Assembly: GCF_008974265.1 (NCBI RefSeq)
Contig: NZ_BKZW01000001.1
Span: 1,054,001 to 1,118,000 of the forward strand
Reading direction: 5' to 3'
Source: Dictyobacter vulcani
GTDB lineage: Bacteria > Chloroflexota > Ktedonobacteria > Ktedonobacterales > Ktedonobacteraceae
DNA length: 64,000 nucleotides
The notes beneath the pieces were generated by a model. It was not told where the DNA came from, did not search any database, and worked only from the letters and a program-made list of their open reading frames with translations. A program made the position numbers and the translations under genes. This document shows positions 37,487 to 47,648 of the stretch, in pieces. Within the stretch, counting starts at the first letter, position 1. Every line of letters begins with the position of its first letter.

Positions 37487-38434
37487 ATGAAAGCTATTCA
37501 ATTTTCCCACTATGGCGATCCCGACGTGCTACAAATCCAGGAAGTAGCTGATCCGATTCCAGCCCCGGATGAAGTTCTGATAGAAGTGAAAGCAACGACA
37601 GTCAATCGCCTGGATCTGTTCCAGCGCAATGGCAGCCGTCCCGTTGAAAAATTGCCTTTCACTCCAGGATTAGAAGCTGCTGGCGTTGTACTCCAGGATA
37701 GCAATAATTTCAAGGCCGGTGACCATGTCTTGACAACACGCGCCAGTCAGGCCCGTGGTGGCGGTGGCTATGCCAGCAAACTGGCAGTACCCGCCAGGGA
37801 TCTGGCCCGTATTCCTGCCAACGTCAGCTTTGAACAGGCGGTAGCGGCGGGACTGACCGCATCGACTGCCTGGGGCAGCCTCTTTGATCTGGGAAATCTG
37901 CAAAAGGGTGAGCGGGTGTTAATCTGGGCTGGTTCAAGTGGCGTTGGCTCGATCGGCATTCAGCTGGCGAAACAGGCAGGAGCCTGGGTGGCCACCACAG
38001 CCAGCTCAGAGGAGCGTGTAGATGCACTCAAACAACTTGGAGCAGACCTGGTGATTAACCATCGCCAGCAAAGCGTGGGCAAGGTTTTACAGGAGACTGG
38101 TGGCGCCAATCTGGTGATTGAGCTTGTGAGCTCCAGTTTACAGGAAAGCTTGCAGGCCGCCGCTCCAGGTGGTCGCATTATCCTCATCGGCAATCTGGGT
38201 GGTAAAGAGGCCACCGTAGACACACAGGCATGGCGTTTAAAGCGTGTCAGTGTACTGGGAGGCGGTCAACTCCATACCTCGGTTGCTAATGAAGAGAAGT
38301 TCTTACAACTGATCGCGGAAAAAGCGATCACGCCTCTCGTGGCTCGCACACTACCAATCGAGCAAGCCGCTGAAGCACATCGTCTGCTGGATGCTGGCGA
38401 GCTACAGGGTAAAATCGTGCTACGCTACGTCTGA
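37487..38434 (+). CDS. Zinc-independent quinone oxidoreductase-like MDR protein
   Basis: This medium-chain dehydrogenase/reductase has 315 residues. It has the GroES-like N-terminus (MKAIQFSHYGDPDVLQIQEVADP) and the NADPH-binding motif AGSSGVGSIGIQLAKQAGA at about residues 147-165. Zinc-binding Cys and His residues of alcohol dehydrogenases are missing, as in quinone reductases (QOR). It probably reduces quinones or enones with NADPH in the cytoplasm. AAGGAG precedes the ATG by nine bases. It is co-directional with the HAD gene. Confidence 0.9.
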   Translation: MKAIQFSHYGDPDVLQIQEVADPIPAPDEVLIEVKATTVNRLDLFQRNGSRPVEKLPFTPGLEAAGVVLQDSNNFKAGDHVLTTRASQARGGGGYASKLAVPARDLARIPANVSFEQAVAAGLTASTAWGSLFDLGNLQKGERVLIWAGSSGVGSIGIQLAKQAGAWVATTASSEERVDALKQLGADLVINHRQQSVGKVLQETGGANLVIELVSSSLQESLQAAAPGGRIILIGNLGGKEATVDTQAWRLKRVSVLGGGQLHTSVANEEKFLQLIAEKAITPLVARTLPIEQAAEAHRLLDAGELQGKIVLRYV

Positions 38435-38693
38435 GTGAGAGAGCTAACTTTTGATCTTTCTACCTGCCTTCTCTGCCAGGCGAAGCTAGTTCTCATTCTA
38501 TCATTCACGGAAAACCTATCCATTTGAACTAGACACACACTACCATCTAAGAGTAGACTGGTCACAGAAGATTAGATATGCAAGGAGCAGAAGACATTTT
38601 TCAGTTTCGAGCTTAAAAATGCTCCTCTTGCGTTGTACAGAGTTTTGACTGTAACCATGTATATTTTCACCAAAAAAGGAAGGCAGGTTTTAT

Positions 38694-39811
38694 ATGTCAG
38701 GTCAAGTTAGCAGTGAGCAAATTCTCTTTACCCGTGGGGTGCCTGCAGTTGAAGCGCTACCGAATACATTGCTCAGCGAGTGCATGCAGGCGGCCCTGGA
38801 GGGACCAGATGGCAAAGCGATCCTGCAATACGGCCATAACGGTGGCTATCTACCGCTACGTACGCTGATTAGCGAACAGTACCGCGTCTCACCAGATCAG
38901 GTGCTGGTTGGCAATGGTTCACTGCACCTGCAAGATATTTTGTCTGGCTTCCTGCTCAAACCAGGAGATGTAGTCTTTGTTGAGCAGCCAAGCTATGATC
39001 GAGCCATTAAAACGTTTCGCAGGCGCGGGGCCACGGTTATCGGGATTCCGCTGGATCTGGATGGGGTCAATCTCACAGCGTTAGAGCAAACCATCGCCCA
39101 ACAAAAACCTGTCTTTATGTATGTCGTGCCTGATTTCCAAAATCCTGCCGGGGTCACCACCTCAGCGGAGAAACGGCAGGCACTGGTAGATCTGGCGGAG
39201 CGCTATGGTTTCTGGCTGGTTGAGGATGTTCCCTATCGTACCCTGCGCTATGCTGGCGAGTCACTGCCATTGTTGCGGGACCTGAATGCCGAGCGTGTCG
39301 TGACGGTAAGCTCTTACAGCAAATTGATCAGTCCGGGATTACGGGTCGGCTACATGGTTGGTCCAGCCTCGCTCATCAAACAGCTAACCAGATTGGCAGA
39401 AGAAACCATTCTGGCTCCGGTCTTGCCAACCGAGGCCGCTGTCGTAGAATTTCATCGCCGTGGCTACTTCGCGTCTAATCTGGAGAGTTTAAAACAATTA
39501 TATGCTCCACGACTACAGGCAATTGTCCAGAGCATCAAAACATATTTGCCTGATGTACCTTTCGCTGAACCACAAGGCGGTTTCTTTGTCAGCATCACCC
39601 TTCCCACTCATTTCAATACAACCAATTTGCTGGCCCGAGCCAAACAGGCAGGACTAATCTTAACGGATGGGCGCGACTTTTTCGCCGATCCTTATGCTGC
39701 CAGTGAAGATCCTCACCAGGGCGAACGTTTTGTACGCCTGCCATTCTGTGCGTTAACCCAGAACAGATCCAGGAAGGCGTCAAACGCCTCTCGACACTGG
39801 TTCAGGCATAG
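38694..39811 (+). CDS. PLP-dependent aminotransferase (class I/II, LysN/MocR-like), 3' frameshift
   Basis: A fold-type I aminotransferase. Motifs: QYGHNGGYLPLRTLISEQY, VLVGNGSLHLQDILSGFLLKPGDVVFVEQPSYDRA, YVVPDFQNPAGVTTSAEKRQALVDLAERYGFWLVEDVPY, and the PLP-lysine site VSSYSKLISPGLRVGYMVGP. This pattern is shared by 2-aminoadipate/branched-chain aminotransferases and by MocR regulators, but no GntR helix-turn-helix domain is present. Near the end, a C-run at 39757-39759 is one base short. Adding one C gives LTPEQIQEGVKRLSTLVQA and a stop at 39809-39811, so the extra tail of the open frame to 39914 is out of frame. Length about 372 aa when corrected. Confidence 0.85.
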
Positions 39812-39896
39812 AAGAGTCTGGCCTGCGTTAGAAAGTCACTGCTGGCTCTTCAGCGGCCTTTCCAGGGCTATCATCCCCAACATATCCTTACAACAA

Positions 39897-39928
39897 AGCG
39901 AGTCAGGCACTTAAGCGCCTGACTCGCT
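39897..39928. terminator. Stem-loop between convergent genes
   Basis: A 12-bp perfect stem (39897-39908 with 39917-39928) and 8-base loop between the aminotransferase gene and the convergent glycosyltransferase gene. No long T-run, so only a probable terminator. Confidence 0.55.
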
Positions 39929-39965
39929 GTTGAGAAAACCTTATTCACAAGGTGCTGGATCATTC

Positions 39966-42457
39966 TTACGGGGTTACGTTTGTCTCACTGGTAACATCGT
40001 TCTTGATGAAAAGCCCCATATCATAGGAGCCATTGGTATCACCAAAGGCTTTACGCTGCCACCACCAACTCCAGACATTGTTCACCGCGCGCCCTAAATC
40101 GAATTTTGCTCCTGGAGGCGGATTATCACCATAGCTTAACCATAACCAGGGACCAACTCCGACATAAGCCTGAGGATCGGTACAGTGATCGGTCGCCGTA
40201 GGTTTACAGGCCGGCGGCATATACCCTTGATCCCATTGTGTGCGCATGTGATATTGATGGAACTGATACCCATTCCGATACTGGTACTGCATATTCACCA
40301 TCTTATCCCCACTGGAAATAATCACAGGAATATTTTGGGCCGTGGTTGAACAACCATCCGGGAAATTGTAGCAAACATTTTTATAGTCACGCAGATACCA
40401 GGCAAATGGCCAGGTCGCATCATCAACCAGACCAATGGGGATCTGATGATCTCCCTTATAAAGTTTTTTATCCAGCGTATCGATTTTGTCCATCATGGTA
40501 TTGATATCGGTTGAGGTCTGGACATAGATCATCATCTCATGTGGACCATCAGCAGAATGCACAAAGGTAACCTGGAACATATTCTGTAAGGTTGGTATCA
40601 AGAGCACAACGGCCAGAGCAATCGTGGCAACTGAGACTGCCAATGGAGTGCGCCGACGCGGGGTTGGCACGACAATACCAGCCGGAACAGGATCTTCGAC
40701 CGGGGTGGTCACACCATCTGCATCCGAACTCTTTTCCGCTGTGATAGGCTGAGCCGCGCTTGCCTGCATACGTGTTTTAACTGCCTGTACAAGTGCCAGT
40801 ACCGCAGGTTCCAGGGCGACAGCGGCCAGAATCATCATGGGCATGGTCATATGGATCATCAGCCAGGGCATCTTTTCGCCGGCCCAGGTGTAGATAAACA
40901 CATTGCCAACAAACCAGAACACCAGAAAGAGTCGAAAACGGGTGGGACGCACGAGACAGCGTATAATACCAGCCAGTCCGAAAACCACACCGATCTGCTC
41001 ATACAGAGGAATTAACAGGAAGTAGTAGTACCAGGGCTGGCCACCACGAGCCACCTGCTGTTGCTGTAACCAGTAATACAGTCCCTGCCAGATACCATCA
41101 CCAATACCACCAGGCAGATTCGTAAATAGCACCGTAAACAGGATCACAAAGAGAAACCAGCTACAGACCAGGGCAAAAAACCAGTGGGTCCAGGGCATGG
41201 TTAAAATAGTATCGAGTACAGGCTGTTTGCGGCGATCTATCCGTAACGCCAGACCATGTCGGTCGGACTGCGCATACCCCTTAAATTCACGGAACAGAAG
41301 TATACCAATCACTACAGCCAGCAAGATACCCAGCCAGGGTAACGTCCGTATTGTTACGTCTTTTAAGTTGGCAACAAAAACATCCGCGGTACGGGTATTG
41401 GCGGTATTGCTCGTGATAAAAATAGATAATTCTTTCAACTTACCAAAGAAGATTTTGGCAATAATCCCCAGAATACCAAAATAGATCAGCAGCAATACTG
41501 GTGCCCAGGTAGTGGGCAAATATTTTTTCCAGCCATCCAGTTCTCTATCACCAAAATCAAGAGCTTTACGTACCCCTAACTCCCAGACTACCAGTGCCCC
41601 AGGAAGCTCCCAAAGATACCAATGGTCAGGAACGTAGCCTCTTTTGTAGCGTAAGAGAGGGTAAAGGCCAGAGCAGCAGTTAATAACCAACCCGCGTGAC
41701 GAGTCCGGATATAGCGAGCAACCGCTACAACCAGCAGCAGGGTGAAGCAGGCCATATAGATATCTTCGCGAGCAAAGCGTGAATAATAGACCATACTCGG
41801 CGAGATAGCCAGCAAGAAACAGGCCAGCCAGGCACCATAACGGCCAATATAGTCCCGCACGAAGTAGGGCAAACCAACCAGAACTGAGCCCAGAGTGGCC
41901 GCGGCGATACGCACGGTTGTTGTGTTAATGCCATTATCAGGCACTTGAAGAATCTGGCTAATCTTATAGATAAATGCAATGATATGAAATTGGAACGGTC
42001 CATGGGTCAGTGGATCATAGCGGTAACAGGAATTTGCGGTGGTTTGCGCACAATTGATCCAATGCTCCATATTATTATGCATCAGTATCAGAGAAAAATA
42101 CGCATGCAAGCTTTCATCATGATGTAATGGCTTGTCGCCCAGACCCCAGAAACGTAAAATCGCACCCAGGATAATTACGCCCCAAAAAGCAATGCCGGTC
42201 CAGAGTTGCTCTCGCGTCGGGGGCCGGAAATGCCGGGCTGGCACCACTTCTTCTTCTGGCTGCGCCGCTTCCTGCTCGGCAGCCAGATCAACCTCTTTAT
42301 CCTGTACCGCTGCAGGCTCAATAGACTCCTCAGTCGATGCAGGCACATCAGCAGCGGTGGCGACAGAATCATCACCACCACTGCTGACATTTTCTTCAGA
42401 AACCAGACCATCAGGAGCATCTATCTCTTCTTTTGGTTTGTTTTCATAACTCTTCAA
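39966..42457 (-). CDS. Agl23-type membrane glycosyltransferase-like protein (TIGR03663-like), frameshifted
   Basis: This is a large polytopic membrane protein of the GT-C kind. The N-terminal frame (41588-42457) has a long acidic cytoplasmic start, then the DE motif LHHDESLHAYFSLIL after the first membrane segment, and ends at TKEATFLTIGIFGSFLG. The C-terminal frame (39966-41690) continues with ALVVWELGVRKALDFGDRELDG and many membrane segments, then a soluble domain (SADGPHEMMIYVQTSTDI). At 41597-41600 one base is missing in a G-run (coding strand), exactly where the intact paralogue next door is continuous. Corrected length about 829 aa. Such proteins occur in Chloroflexota and archaea near glycosylation genes; the exact reaction is unknown. 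TTG start with GGGGAG at six bases. It follows its paralogue by 12 bases. Confidence 0.82.
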
Positions 42458-42469
42458 TGCGTTCTCCCC

Positions 42470-44764
42470 TTATGGATTTACTCCTAAATCACTGCGCATA
42501 AAAAATCCCATATCGGTTGTTCCAGCGGTACTACCAAAAGGTTGGCGTGTCCACCACCAATCCCATACATGTGTAGACGCGAGAACAGGATTAAACAGTG
42601 CACCGTCAGGAGGCGTATCACCATAGCTCAACCAGAGTAGAGGGCCAACCCCACCCCAACTGGGCTCTCCCTGACAGGAGTTTGCTCCACTGGGAACACA
42701 TGCTTTGGGTTTATATCCCTCATCCCACCAGCTACGCAGATGATAGCGGTGAAACAAATAACTGGATGATTTGCCACTACTAGAGCCAGGCGAATCATGC
42801 ACTTGATTTTTATCCAGGTTGTCGCCACCTGTAATGATTATGTCAGGATTTGCGTCAGCACAACTTGTAGGGAAACCATAACAGACATTTGGGTAATCAC
42901 GCAAGTACCAAAAAAATGGCCATGATACCTCAGACATGACTCCAATGTTCGTGTGATGTTTTCCTTGATACTTTTTCTCATCAACCAGATCAATTTTTTT
43001 CATTACAGTCTGCACATCTGTTGTGGTCTGCACATAGATCATCATCTCATGTGGACCATCAGCAGAATGCACAAAGGTGACCTGAAACATATTCTGTAAC
43101 GTCAAAACCAGCAGGCCAATTGCAATGATTGTCCCCAGGATAGTGCCAACGACTGTCCCTTTCCTTCTATTTGATTGTACCTGATTTCTTACACTTTTTG
43201 TATACTCACGCCTATTAGTTACTAATAGACGAACATTATTCAGCAAAGGTTCCAACCCAATAGCAGCCAACAGGATCATGGGCATCACCATGTGAATCAT
43301 CAGCCAGGGCATTTTCTCGCCAGCCCACGAATAAATACCAACCGTTCCTACAAACCAGTAGACCAGGAAAAGACGGAAAGGATCAGGATGGCGTAAACAA
43401 CGAATTACTCCTGCGATCCCAAAGACGATGCCAATCTGCTCATACAATGGGATCAGTATAAGGTAATAATACCAGGGTTGGCCGCCACGAGCGACCTGCT
43501 GTTGTTGTAACCAGTAATACAGTCCCTGCCAGATACCATCGCCAACGCCACCGGCCAGATTGGTGAAAACGACAGAATATAATAAAACAAAGAGAAATGA
43601 ACCCGCTACCAGAGCCCAGAACCAATGACGTCGGGGCATAGTGACAACGGTATGCAAGACTGGCTGAGAAACAGGCTCAATCCGGCTGGTCCAGCTTCTT
43701 TTCACAGGTTTAACGGGCTTTTTAAACTGCTCTAAAATCCAACATACAAGGACATAACACATCAGTGCCAGACCAAGCCAGGGCAAAATAGCTACTGTCT
43801 GTGACTTTAAATCTTTGACCATAGCATTCGCGGTAGTGGTATTGGTGTTGATATAGATAGAGGCTTCTTTCATCCAATTGAAAAACCAGCGGGCCAGTGG
43901 CGCACAGATCATAAGTAAAAGCAGAATGCTCACAGGGGCAGCGGTTCTTGGAGCGTATAATCCCAGAGCTGTATCAGTCTTAAAACGGGAACGGAATGCT
44001 ACTCTCGCCCCAATCTCCCAGCAAATCAGACCAATTAAGAAGCTGCCAAAGACAGCTATGCTTAAAAAAGTAGCTTCCTTGGTTGCGTATGAGAGAACAA
44101 AGGCCAGGGCACCAATCACAAGCCAGCGTCCTTTATGATTGCGTACATAACGACCAGCCGCAACCACCAGCAACAATGTAAAACAAGCCATGTAGATATC
44201 TTCACGAGCAAAGCGCGAGAAATAGACCATACATGGAGAAATGGCCAGTATAAAGCAAGCGAGCAAAGCTGTAAGGCGACCACCCAGATAATCGCGAATA
44301 AAGTATGGCAGCCCAACAATAATCGTCCCCAGACTGGCTGCGGCTATACGCAGTGTGACATCATTCACGCCATGATCGGGAACACCTAACCACTGACATA
44401 CTTGATAAACCAGCGCAATGATATGAAACTGGAACGGACCATGTAAAAGAGGATCGTACTGATAACAAGTGGTTTTAGGGTCAAAGCAAGCCTGCCAGTG
44501 TTGCAAATTATGCATTAACTGTAATGAGAAATAGGCATGTAAGCTTTCATCATGATGCGCTGGCTTCAAATTCAGTTGCCAGAAGCGTAGCAGGGCTCCC
44601 AGCAATATAATAGCCAGAAAAGGAAGCCACCGCAACCATTGCTCACGGGTTGGCAGGCGCAAACGAAACTCTCGCTTGCGCCCCTTCCCCGGATCAGCAA
44701 GTGTGTTGCCTCTCACCTGCTCTATAATCTCTACCATACTCGACGTATCTTTATTTATATTCAT
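42470..44764 (-). CDS. Agl23-type membrane glycosyltransferase-like protein (TIGR03663-like), paralogue
   Basis: Intact paralogue of the preceding gene (about 764 aa). It has a short cytoplasmic start, the conserved KPAHHDESLHAYFSLQL motif with the Asp-Glu pair expected for GT-C enzymes, about twelve membrane segments, and a C-terminal extracytoplasmic part with TFVHSADGPHEMMIYVQTT and a tail that ends in conserved WLSYGDTPPDGA. It shares long stretches with its neighbour, for example GDGIWQGLYYWLQQQQVARG, and DNA blocks of up to 47 identical bases. The start is the ATG at 44762-44764 with GGAGGG about 12 bases upstream; an ORF start at 44797 has no ribosome-binding site. It probably uses a lipid-linked sugar donor; inference from fold and neighbours. 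Confidence 0.85.
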   Translation of the reverse strand: MNINKDTSSMVEIIEQVRGNTLADPGKGRKREFRLRLPTREQWLRWLPFLAIILLGALLRFWQLNLKPAHHDESLHAYFSLQLMHNLQHWQACFDPKTTCYQYDPLLHGPFQFHIIALVYQVCQWLGVPDHGVNDVTLRIAAASLGTIIVGLPYFIRDYLGGRLTALLACFILAISPCMVYFSRFAREDIYMACFTLLLVVAAGRYVRNHKGRWLVIGALAFVLSYATKEATFLSIAVFGSFLIGLICWEIGARVAFRSRFKTDTALGLYAPRTAAPVSILLLLMICAPLARWFFNWMKEASIYINTNTTTANAMVKDLKSQTVAILPWLGLALMCYVLVCWILEQFKKPVKPVKRSWTSRIEPVSQPVLHTVVTMPRRHWFWALVAGSFLFVLLYSVVFTNLAGGVGDGIWQGLYYWLQQQQVARGGQPWYYYLILIPLYEQIGIVFGIAGVIRCLRHPDPFRLFLVYWFVGTVGIYSWAGEKMPWLMIHMVMPMILLAAIGLEPLLNNVRLLVTNRREYTKSVRNQVQSNRRKGTVVGTILGTIIAIGLLVLTLQNMFQVTFVHSADGPHEMMIYVQTTTDVQTVMKKIDLVDEKKYQGKHHTNIGVMSEVSWPFFWYLRDYPNVCYGFPTSCADANPDIIITGGDNLDKNQVHDSPGSSSGKSSSYLFHRYHLRSWWDEGYKPKACVPSGANSCQGEPSWGGVGPLLWLSYGDTPPDGALFNPVLASTHVWDWWWTRQPFGSTAGTTDMGFFMRSDLGVNP

Positions 44765-44822
44765 CGGTCTACTATTCCCTCCTATCATCCCATCCATTCA
44801 AGAGCGTATCAGGGATTTTCCC

Positions 44823-47396
44823 CTATTCTACTTTGTAAATCACAACGCCATGCTCATGATAAACTGTTTGCATAAATTTTCCAAAACGCTTCAGGTCAGC
44901 ATCAGGATATTTTTTATGCTCAAAAGCACCGACATAGATGTATTGAGCATCATAGTAATCCATGATTGACAATACCTCCATAGATGAAGAGGCCGTATAG
45001 ATCTTATCGAGATCCTCACTGCGTTTATGAAAATCATCCTGATTCTGGGGATTATTCAGCCAGTTAACGCGCCATTGGAATTCATGGCCTGGCCAATTAA
45101 TCAGTGTAGGCAAGCCTGTAAAGGCGGACACACGCCCACCATAATGATAATCATCACCATTCGCTTCCACAATAACTGGATCACCAGAAACATGCGTATT
45201 TAACCAGCGAATTGCTTGATAATCTGCTGATGTATCATAATCACAGACTGGTGGCTGACAATGGGCCAGATAAGCCATCCCATCCAGAGTTTGAGTATTT
45301 AACAGGTACGGCTGAGCATGTGTATCATCGATACGCCAGTAGCGTGTATACGGTGCCAGCAATGGATAGGTCATACTCGCCAGCACGAGTAAGACAAGTC
45401 CCAGGCTCCACGCACCCACCACACCAGACAGGATCCAGCGAGCTTTCCGGGTACGCACTTTTAGCGTGTGCAAACTCTCAATGATAAAGTAAAGTCCAGC
45501 GCCTGAACAGATTGAGAGGAGCGCCCACGCCTGAAAGTAAAATTTAAACAACGTATTCATACGCTGGGCAGTGCCACCCGAAAAAATGTCTTTCAAGAAA
45601 AAGATTTCGCAACCAGCGATGATTGTAAAGGCGGCCGCCCCGAGAAACAATGTAAAGGCATGGGCCCGATTTTCTAACTGATAGAACAACAAACTTACAC
45701 CCAGCAACGCCAGTGACAGACCAGCAACACAGGTTGTGTAGTATGGAAAAAGGTACAGGACCACCAGACAGCTCACCAGGAAGAGAGCTATTCCCAGCCA
45801 GAGCAAACGGAACCATCTCCGACTCAAGCGTTGCGCAGGTACCTGTTCAGTTTCTCCTTTCTCCTCCTGCTCGGCGACCGCAACCTGTACAGAGGGGGTC
45901 TCCAACAGGTGCTCCTCATTGTTTTGCAGAATGTGTTCCATATATGGACCCGTCTCGAACATCAGCCCGGAGGATACAGCCGGACCTGGATTAGAAGGTC
46001 TATCTACAACTGGATAGACAGGACTATCTGGCAGGGAAGGCGCTGGCGTGGAAGTATGGAAAGGACGTAGTAAGGCGCTGCACACCAGGAGCGAGAGAAA
46101 CATAAAAATAAAGAGTCCATAAATAAGGATCTCACTACTAATGGTGGAATGGTTTGTGGGTGAAGCAATACCGATACCCTGCGAAGGAGATACAAAGTTG
46201 AGGTAAAAAGGCAAATAAAGGTAATACGAAAGCCCCACCAGACTGATTGCTACCAGAGCAACATGAAGCAAAGTAGAAAAACGCAACCAGGGTCGATGAG
46301 CCAGCCCCTGTTGTATGCCAATCGCCACCAGAGTCAACCCCATATAGGTCGGATAATCCCAACCATTCATGACAAATAATCCACCCAGCACAATCGCCGT
46401 GACAAGCAGGTTGAGATATCTGGACCAGCCCGTACCAAAGAGCGCAAAACCTTTGCCCGCTGGCTCTAGAAACCAGTTCAAGGCCAGGCCAATACAAAAA
46501 ATAGTAAAGGCCAGGGTTAACACATGGGCATGAAAACATGATAAGAGAAAACTAAAAGCAGGAAACTCATTGATCGTTCCATCAATCACGCGCGAAGGAG
46601 TGAACCAGTTAAATGTAAAGCCAGCCTCCGCATGGTGATCCCACCATTGTTGGGTCGCGGCGAGATTCCCCACAATCAGTGCCAGGAAGATGCTAAGCAA
46701 ACCATAGGGAAGCGTTGCCTTGAGAGAACTTTTTTCGTTCACAGCGTCATCTCCGGCACGTTGAGTCCGCTGACGACTCCAGGCAATAATATTGCATGTC
46801 ACCCCAAACAGATTGAGGGCCGTCAAACCATAAAAAAAACAAATTCCCGTATTAAAGGCTATTGATGCCGATTGACCAATCAATTTAGCCAGGGTCGCAA
46901 TTGTATAATGGGCATAGTAGTAATAGTTGATACTATGTCCCGCAAACCACATATCATTAGGCGGAAAATGTGAGCTGCGCATAATGCTGGCAACAAAGCC
47001 TGCATCCATGAACATTTCAAAGTTATAAATATCAGGCTTCAGGGAACGTAAAATACCTAAGAGGACCATCATCCCCAGGAAAACCACCTCGCTGCTTACG
47101 ATGTACAGGAGATGGCGTCGAGCCAGTTGGAGCATTTCTTGCCAGAGTGAAAGAAATGCAAAGCCACTGCAAGCAGCCAGTATCAGGAAAATTCCGAAAA
47201 TGAATATCTGACTATAGGGTAAGGAATGCAGACACATTAATAAAATCCAGACACAGAAGGCCAGAATGATCACACCCAGGACCTTACTAAAAGCCCAGCC
47301 TCGATCTGGAAGATTGCGAAATACGGTAAAAGTGAGCGGGAGACACAGGAGGCCTAGCACTTCCACCAACATCCACATCTGAAAAAGTTCGCTCAT
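44823..47396 (-). CDS. YYY-motif (DUF2298) multi-spanning membrane protein
   Basis: This protein of 857 residues has many membrane segments. The motif DMWFAGHSINYYYYAHYTIATL corresponds to the tyrosine-rich signature of the Chlor_Arch_YYY family (TIGR03662/DUF2298), known mainly from Chloroflexota and archaea and of unproven function. Further conserved parts are NEFPAFSFLLSCFHAHVLTLAF, NGWDYPTY, MNTLFKFYFQAWALLSI and VEANGDDYHYGGRVSAFTGLPT. An acidic cytoplasmic insert of about 80 residues lies in the middle. GT-C-like topology and its place beside Agl23-like genes and a GT39-type gene suggest a role in extracytoplasmic glycosylation. GAGAG lies five bases before the ATG. Confidence 0.85.
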   Translation of the reverse strand: MSELFQMWMLVEVLGLLCLPLTFTVFRNLPDRGWAFSKVLGVIILAFCVWILLMCLHSLPYSQIFIFGIFLILAACSGFAFLSLWQEMLQLARRHLLYIVSSEVVFLGMMVLLGILRSLKPDIYNFEMFMDAGFVASIMRSSHFPPNDMWFAGHSINYYYYAHYTIATLAKLIGQSASIAFNTGICFFYGLTALNLFGVTCNIIAWSRQRTQRAGDDAVNEKSSLKATLPYGLLSIFLALIVGNLAATQQWWDHHAEAGFTFNWFTPSRVIDGTINEFPAFSFLLSCFHAHVLTLAFTIFCIGLALNWFLEPAGKGFALFGTGWSRYLNLLVTAIVLGGLFVMNGWDYPTYMGLTLVAIGIQQGLAHRPWLRFSTLLHVALVAISLVGLSYYLYLPFYLNFVSPSQGIGIASPTNHSTISSEILIYGLFIFMFLSLLVCSALLRPFHTSTPAPSLPDSPVYPVVDRPSNPGPAVSSGLMFETGPYMEHILQNNEEHLLETPSVQVAVAEQEEKGETEQVPAQRLSRRWFRLLWLGIALFLVSCLVVLYLFPYYTTCVAGLSLALLGVSLLFYQLENRAHAFTLFLGAAAFTIIAGCEIFFLKDIFSGGTAQRMNTLFKFYFQAWALLSICSGAGLYFIIESLHTLKVRTRKARWILSGVVGAWSLGLVLLVLASMTYPLLAPYTRYWRIDDTHAQPYLLNTQTLDGMAYLAHCQPPVCDYDTSADYQAIRWLNTHVSGDPVIVEANGDDYHYGGRVSAFTGLPTLINWPGHEFQWRVNWLNNPQNQDDFHKRSEDLDKIYTASSSMEVLSIMDYYDAQYIYVGAFEHKKYPDADLKRFGKFMQTVYHEHGVVIYKVE

Positions 47397-47648
47397 AGAT
47401 TCTCTCTTAATATACGATGTCCGACCAAAGCAATGCGGTCCTCAGCATGCTCGATAATCCTGACCGGGATTGCTTTACTGGATCTGTCGTTCTACGGGTT
47501 CACAAATACCTTATTCAGGTATATGATACACCGAGCAACAAATCTGCCGATTGCGGTGCTATTGGATTTTTGATCTTATAAAAGCCAGTAACGCACATAT
47601 TTGCAATCAGCAGGCAGAGAAATCGAATTCTATCAAAGTATAAAAGTA

